Shown here: piece after piece, positions 61,838-64,000 of the stretch | Numbering within the stretch: position 1 is the stretch's first letter | Layout of the letters: every line of letters starts with the position of its first letter | Translations under genes and position numbers: made by a program | The notes under the pieces: generated by a model | What the model was told of the DNA's origin: nothing | What the model saw: only the letters and a program-made list of their open reading frames with translations | The model's database searches: none | From: G963665815 sp942492065 | GTDB lineage: Bacteria > Cloacimonadota > Cloacimonadia > Cloacimonadales > JAIOQZ01 | Assembly (NCBI GenBank): GCA_942492065.1 | Contig: CALODV010000013.1 | Span: forward strand, 1,302,001 to 1,366,000 | Length of the DNA stretch: 64,000 nt | Reading direction: 5' to 3'

Positions 61838-64000
61838 TTATCTATCTAATTTTTTAACTTGCTTTTGAATAGAAGTATTGATTCTATTTACTCTATTTTC
61901 TCTATTACTGAAAACACTTGCAGCGGCAGTTGAGTTATCCGGAACTTGTGAGTCCGGAGCACCGGCTGTGAAGTAGATTTTCCAAACACTGTTGTCACCG
62001 GCAATTACTGAACCGTCCATATCAATGTCTTCGTAATGATAACCATCAGCAACACCAGCTGTGAAAGCAGTTTGCCATAATGTAGCATCACTTGCAATGA
62101 TAGAACCATTACCGTCAACATCACCAGGATACATTACGTAAACACCGGTTTCAGCTTCATATAATGCTGCAGGACCTGATGTATAAGCATTAGCAGCATC
62201 TGTAGTGAAGTCTACAGCTGTAGCTGTTGCAGGATCTGCAGGTAATGTAGCTGCAAATGTACTCATAATGTCAGAGTGGTTTCTATGGCGAATAACTACG
62301 AAGTAGTCACCAGCTATAGCGGTTGTGAAGCTGATATAATCTACAGTATTATCTGTTTCGTAAGCAACGTCAACAATCATACCACTATCAAGAAGAAGTC
62401 CTGATCTTTGTTCGATTGTAGCACCGTCAGCAGTTTGACGAAGTTCTACTGAAATCCAGTCAACAACATCTGCTGGCATAGCTGTAGAAGCGATACCGTC
62501 AGCATAAGGTGATATTGTAGGAAGGAATCCGTTCAGTTCTGTGTTCATGTTATCGTTATCGGCTGAGTAAGCTCCACCGAGGAATACGTTAACCATAGCT
62601 TTTGCTGTAGGTGGTATGTATGTGTTTACACCGAAGTTATCTACGTAGAAGTTTGGTCCGTAGCCTGAAACACCAACAACCTGGAAGTACACAGTTTGTC
62701 CAAGATATGCATCAAGTGGGTATGTTTCTGTAACACCAGTTCCGGGAGCCGTAGATCCGGCACCATCGTTAGATTCAAAAGCTGTACCTGTTAAGTTCCA
62801 GAGATCAGTCCAGCTTGAACCATCTGTAGAGATTTGTACAATACCTCGATCGTCAGGATAAGTTGCATTGTATTGGTGTGACCAGTCGAAATTAAGAGCC
62901 CAGTTACCTGTTGCAGGTAACTGAACAGGAGGAGTAGTCATTATAGCAGTTCCAGTGCTCCATCCCCAGAAGTTACAATATGCAGCTTCTCCGCCGTATT
63001 GAGCCCAAGTTCTGTCACCACTGAGAATCCAGTCTGTTGGAGCCCAGCTTGTGAATTCTTCTAACCATGGGAATACTGTGATTGTTGGGTCAGCTCTGAT
63101 GGTGAATGATTGTTCTGCACAGCCTGTTGCAGGGCCAACAGCGTTTTCAGGAACTACCATCCAATAATATGTGTTACCATAAGTCAAACCACTATAATCA
63201 TATGATGTAGCAGTTAAGGCCATACCGTTGACAATGTCATATGTTCCGGATGCTGTACCGAAGTACAGATTGTAAGTTGAAGCATAATCTGCTGTATCCC
63301 AATCTAATGTACCGTCTTCTAACTGATCAATTGCAGCATCTGCAGGTGCAGTATATGCAGCACAACCAGGAGTTACAGCGACTGTGGCGAATGACCATTC
63401 AGGGCAACCGGTTGCATAACCGTTTGCATTACCCGGTTCAACTTTCCAGTAATATGTTTGTGCTGGAGATAATGTATAGTTGTAGGATGTATTAGTTATA
63501 ACCATACCGTTTACTATATCATAAGTGCCAGCATCAGTACCAAGGTATAATTTATATGTTTGTGCGAGGAATGCTTCATTCCAGGTTAACGTACCTGAGT
63601 CAAGCTGATCAACAGCTGCATCGGCAGGAGTTGGATTAGCTGCACATGCAGGAGGATTAGAATTTGAGAAAATTCTGAAATCATCAATACATACGTCACT
63701 GTAGAAAGAAGATGTTCCTTCTGCTCTGAATTTGAATGTAGTTGTAGCAGTAAATGAAGATAAATCTATGGTTACAGCTGTCCATTGACCGGTATATCCC
63801 CAGTTTTCAGGATAAGTTGTCCATGTTGATCCGTCATAAGTATCAAGATACAATGTAGATTGATCATTTGTTGTATCCCCAGGATCTCCAATCCAATAGA
63901 AGAAAGAAAGAGTTGGGTTGTTTACTGCTGAGAAATCAAATGGGTTTGTCACAATATGAGCAACGTCTACAGTTGATGTACCGGAATCATCAAATCCAAT
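61838..64000 (-). CDS. large secreted repeat protein with C-terminal dockerin-like module, N-terminus outside window
   Basis: Open to the right edge, so the start is missing; about 720 residues are seen. A choice-of-anchor J-like domain is cut by the edge. Two fibronectin-like repeats of about 90 residues with near-identical TYDIVNGM cores follow, then a second anchor-J/MAM-like domain (LEEFTSWAPTDWILSG ... YVDNFGV), a region common to FCB surface proteins (PADVVDWISVELR), and two calcium-loop repeats (DVDGNGSIIASD and DIDMDGSVIAGD) of dockerin type. A basic tail replaces the FlgD-like domain. It heads the operon with the gene at 60172. Confidence 0.8.
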   Translation of the reverse strand: MGFDDSGTSTVDVAHIVTNPFDFSAVNNPTLSFFYWIGDPGDTTNDQSTLYLDTYDGSTWTTYPENWGYTGQWTAVTIDLSSFTATTTFKFRAEGTSSFYSDVCIDDFRIFSNSNPPACAANPTPADAAVDQLDSGTLTWNEAFLAQTYKLYLGTDAGTYDIVNGMVITNTSYNYTLSPAQTYYWKVEPGNANGYATGCPEWSFATVAVTPGCAAYTAPADAAIDQLEDGTLDWDTADYASTYNLYFGTASGTYDIVNGMALTATSYDYSGLTYGNTYYWMVVPENAVGPATGCAEQSFTIRADPTITVFPWLEEFTSWAPTDWILSGDRTWAQYGGEAAYCNFWGWSTGTAIMTTPPVQLPATGNWALNFDWSHQYNATYPDDRGIVQISTDGSSWTDLWNLTGTAFESNDGAGSTAPGTGVTETYPLDAYLGQTVYFQVVGVSGYGPNFYVDNFGVNTYIPPTAKAMVNVFLGGAYSADNDNMNTELNGFLPTISPYADGIASTAMPADVVDWISVELRQTADGATIEQRSGLLLDSGMIVDVAYETDNTVDYISFTTAIAGDYFVVIRHRNHSDIMSTFAATLPADPATATAVDFTTDAANAYTSGPAALYEAETGVYVMYPGDVDGNGSIIASDATLWQTAFTAGVADGYHYEDIDMDGSVIAGDNSVWKIYFTAGAPDSQVPDNSTAAASVFSNRENRVNRINTSIQKQVKKLDR

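Overview
The window is AT-rich bacterial chromosome with about 50 genes on both strands and no rRNA, tRNA, CRISPR array or prophage that I could recognise. Several secreted proteins end in the same FlgD/Ig-like C-terminal domain (core NYPNPFNPET...). Together with choice-of-anchor J, FG-GAP and dockerin-like modules this points to the FCB superphylum, for example Cloacimonadota or a close relative. That is inference from gene style, not from a marker gene. The cell envelope looks Gram-negative: lipoproteins and an RND/MFP/TolC efflux set are present.

Layout. 1-2508: a 5'-truncated iron alcohol dehydrogenase coupled to a soluble PAS histidine kinase. 2510-6154 (minus): TAXI-type TRAP receptor, fused TRAP permease and a zinc-ribbon Smr protein. 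6377-9342: a small DUF898-like membrane protein, a geranylgeranyl-reductase-like flavoprotein (apparently leaderless mRNA) and an MsmX/UgpC-type ATPase. 9584-14842: pstS-pstC-pstA-pstB-phoU, in which PstA carries an extra extracytoplasmic domain of about 300 residues. 14936-17864 (minus, convergent): phoB-phoR plus a small sigma-70 factor joined to phoR by a one-base stop/start overlap. 18005-25028: GNAT, peptidase T, a DMT permease, a 948-residue chemoreceptor with four exact 91-residue repeats, and a NUDIX enzyme. 25470-28160 (minus): an FG-GAP secreted protein. 28560-32263: thiF-thiS-ppnP-glnA-acyl-CoA dehydrogenase. 32332-34351: deacetylase-like and AAC(3)-like genes.

34520-38463: an SF1 helicase/ATPase gene broken twice, by a one-base change in an A9 tract and by a 1233-bp IS3-family (IS407-type) element. 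The element sits inside the Walker A codons and is flanked by a 4-bp GTTC duplication. Removing the element and one A restores an uninterrupted frame of 901 codons.

38580-41468 (minus): HPr and ClpB, the latter behind a near-perfect CIRCE operator. 41627-42376: a Cache-domain lipoprotein. 42499-46834: KAS III, acyl carrier protein, SDR reductase, MBOAT acyltransferase and SGNH protein in one tight operon. This looks like a dedicated carrier-protein-dependent acylation system for a surface glycan, analogous in logic to Dlt, and it is the best candidate for an undescribed system here. 46916-53085 (minus): padR-tolC-MFP-RND efflux operon. 53627-64000: membrane and hypothetical proteins followed by large secreted adhesin-like proteins. 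The last gene runs off the right edge.
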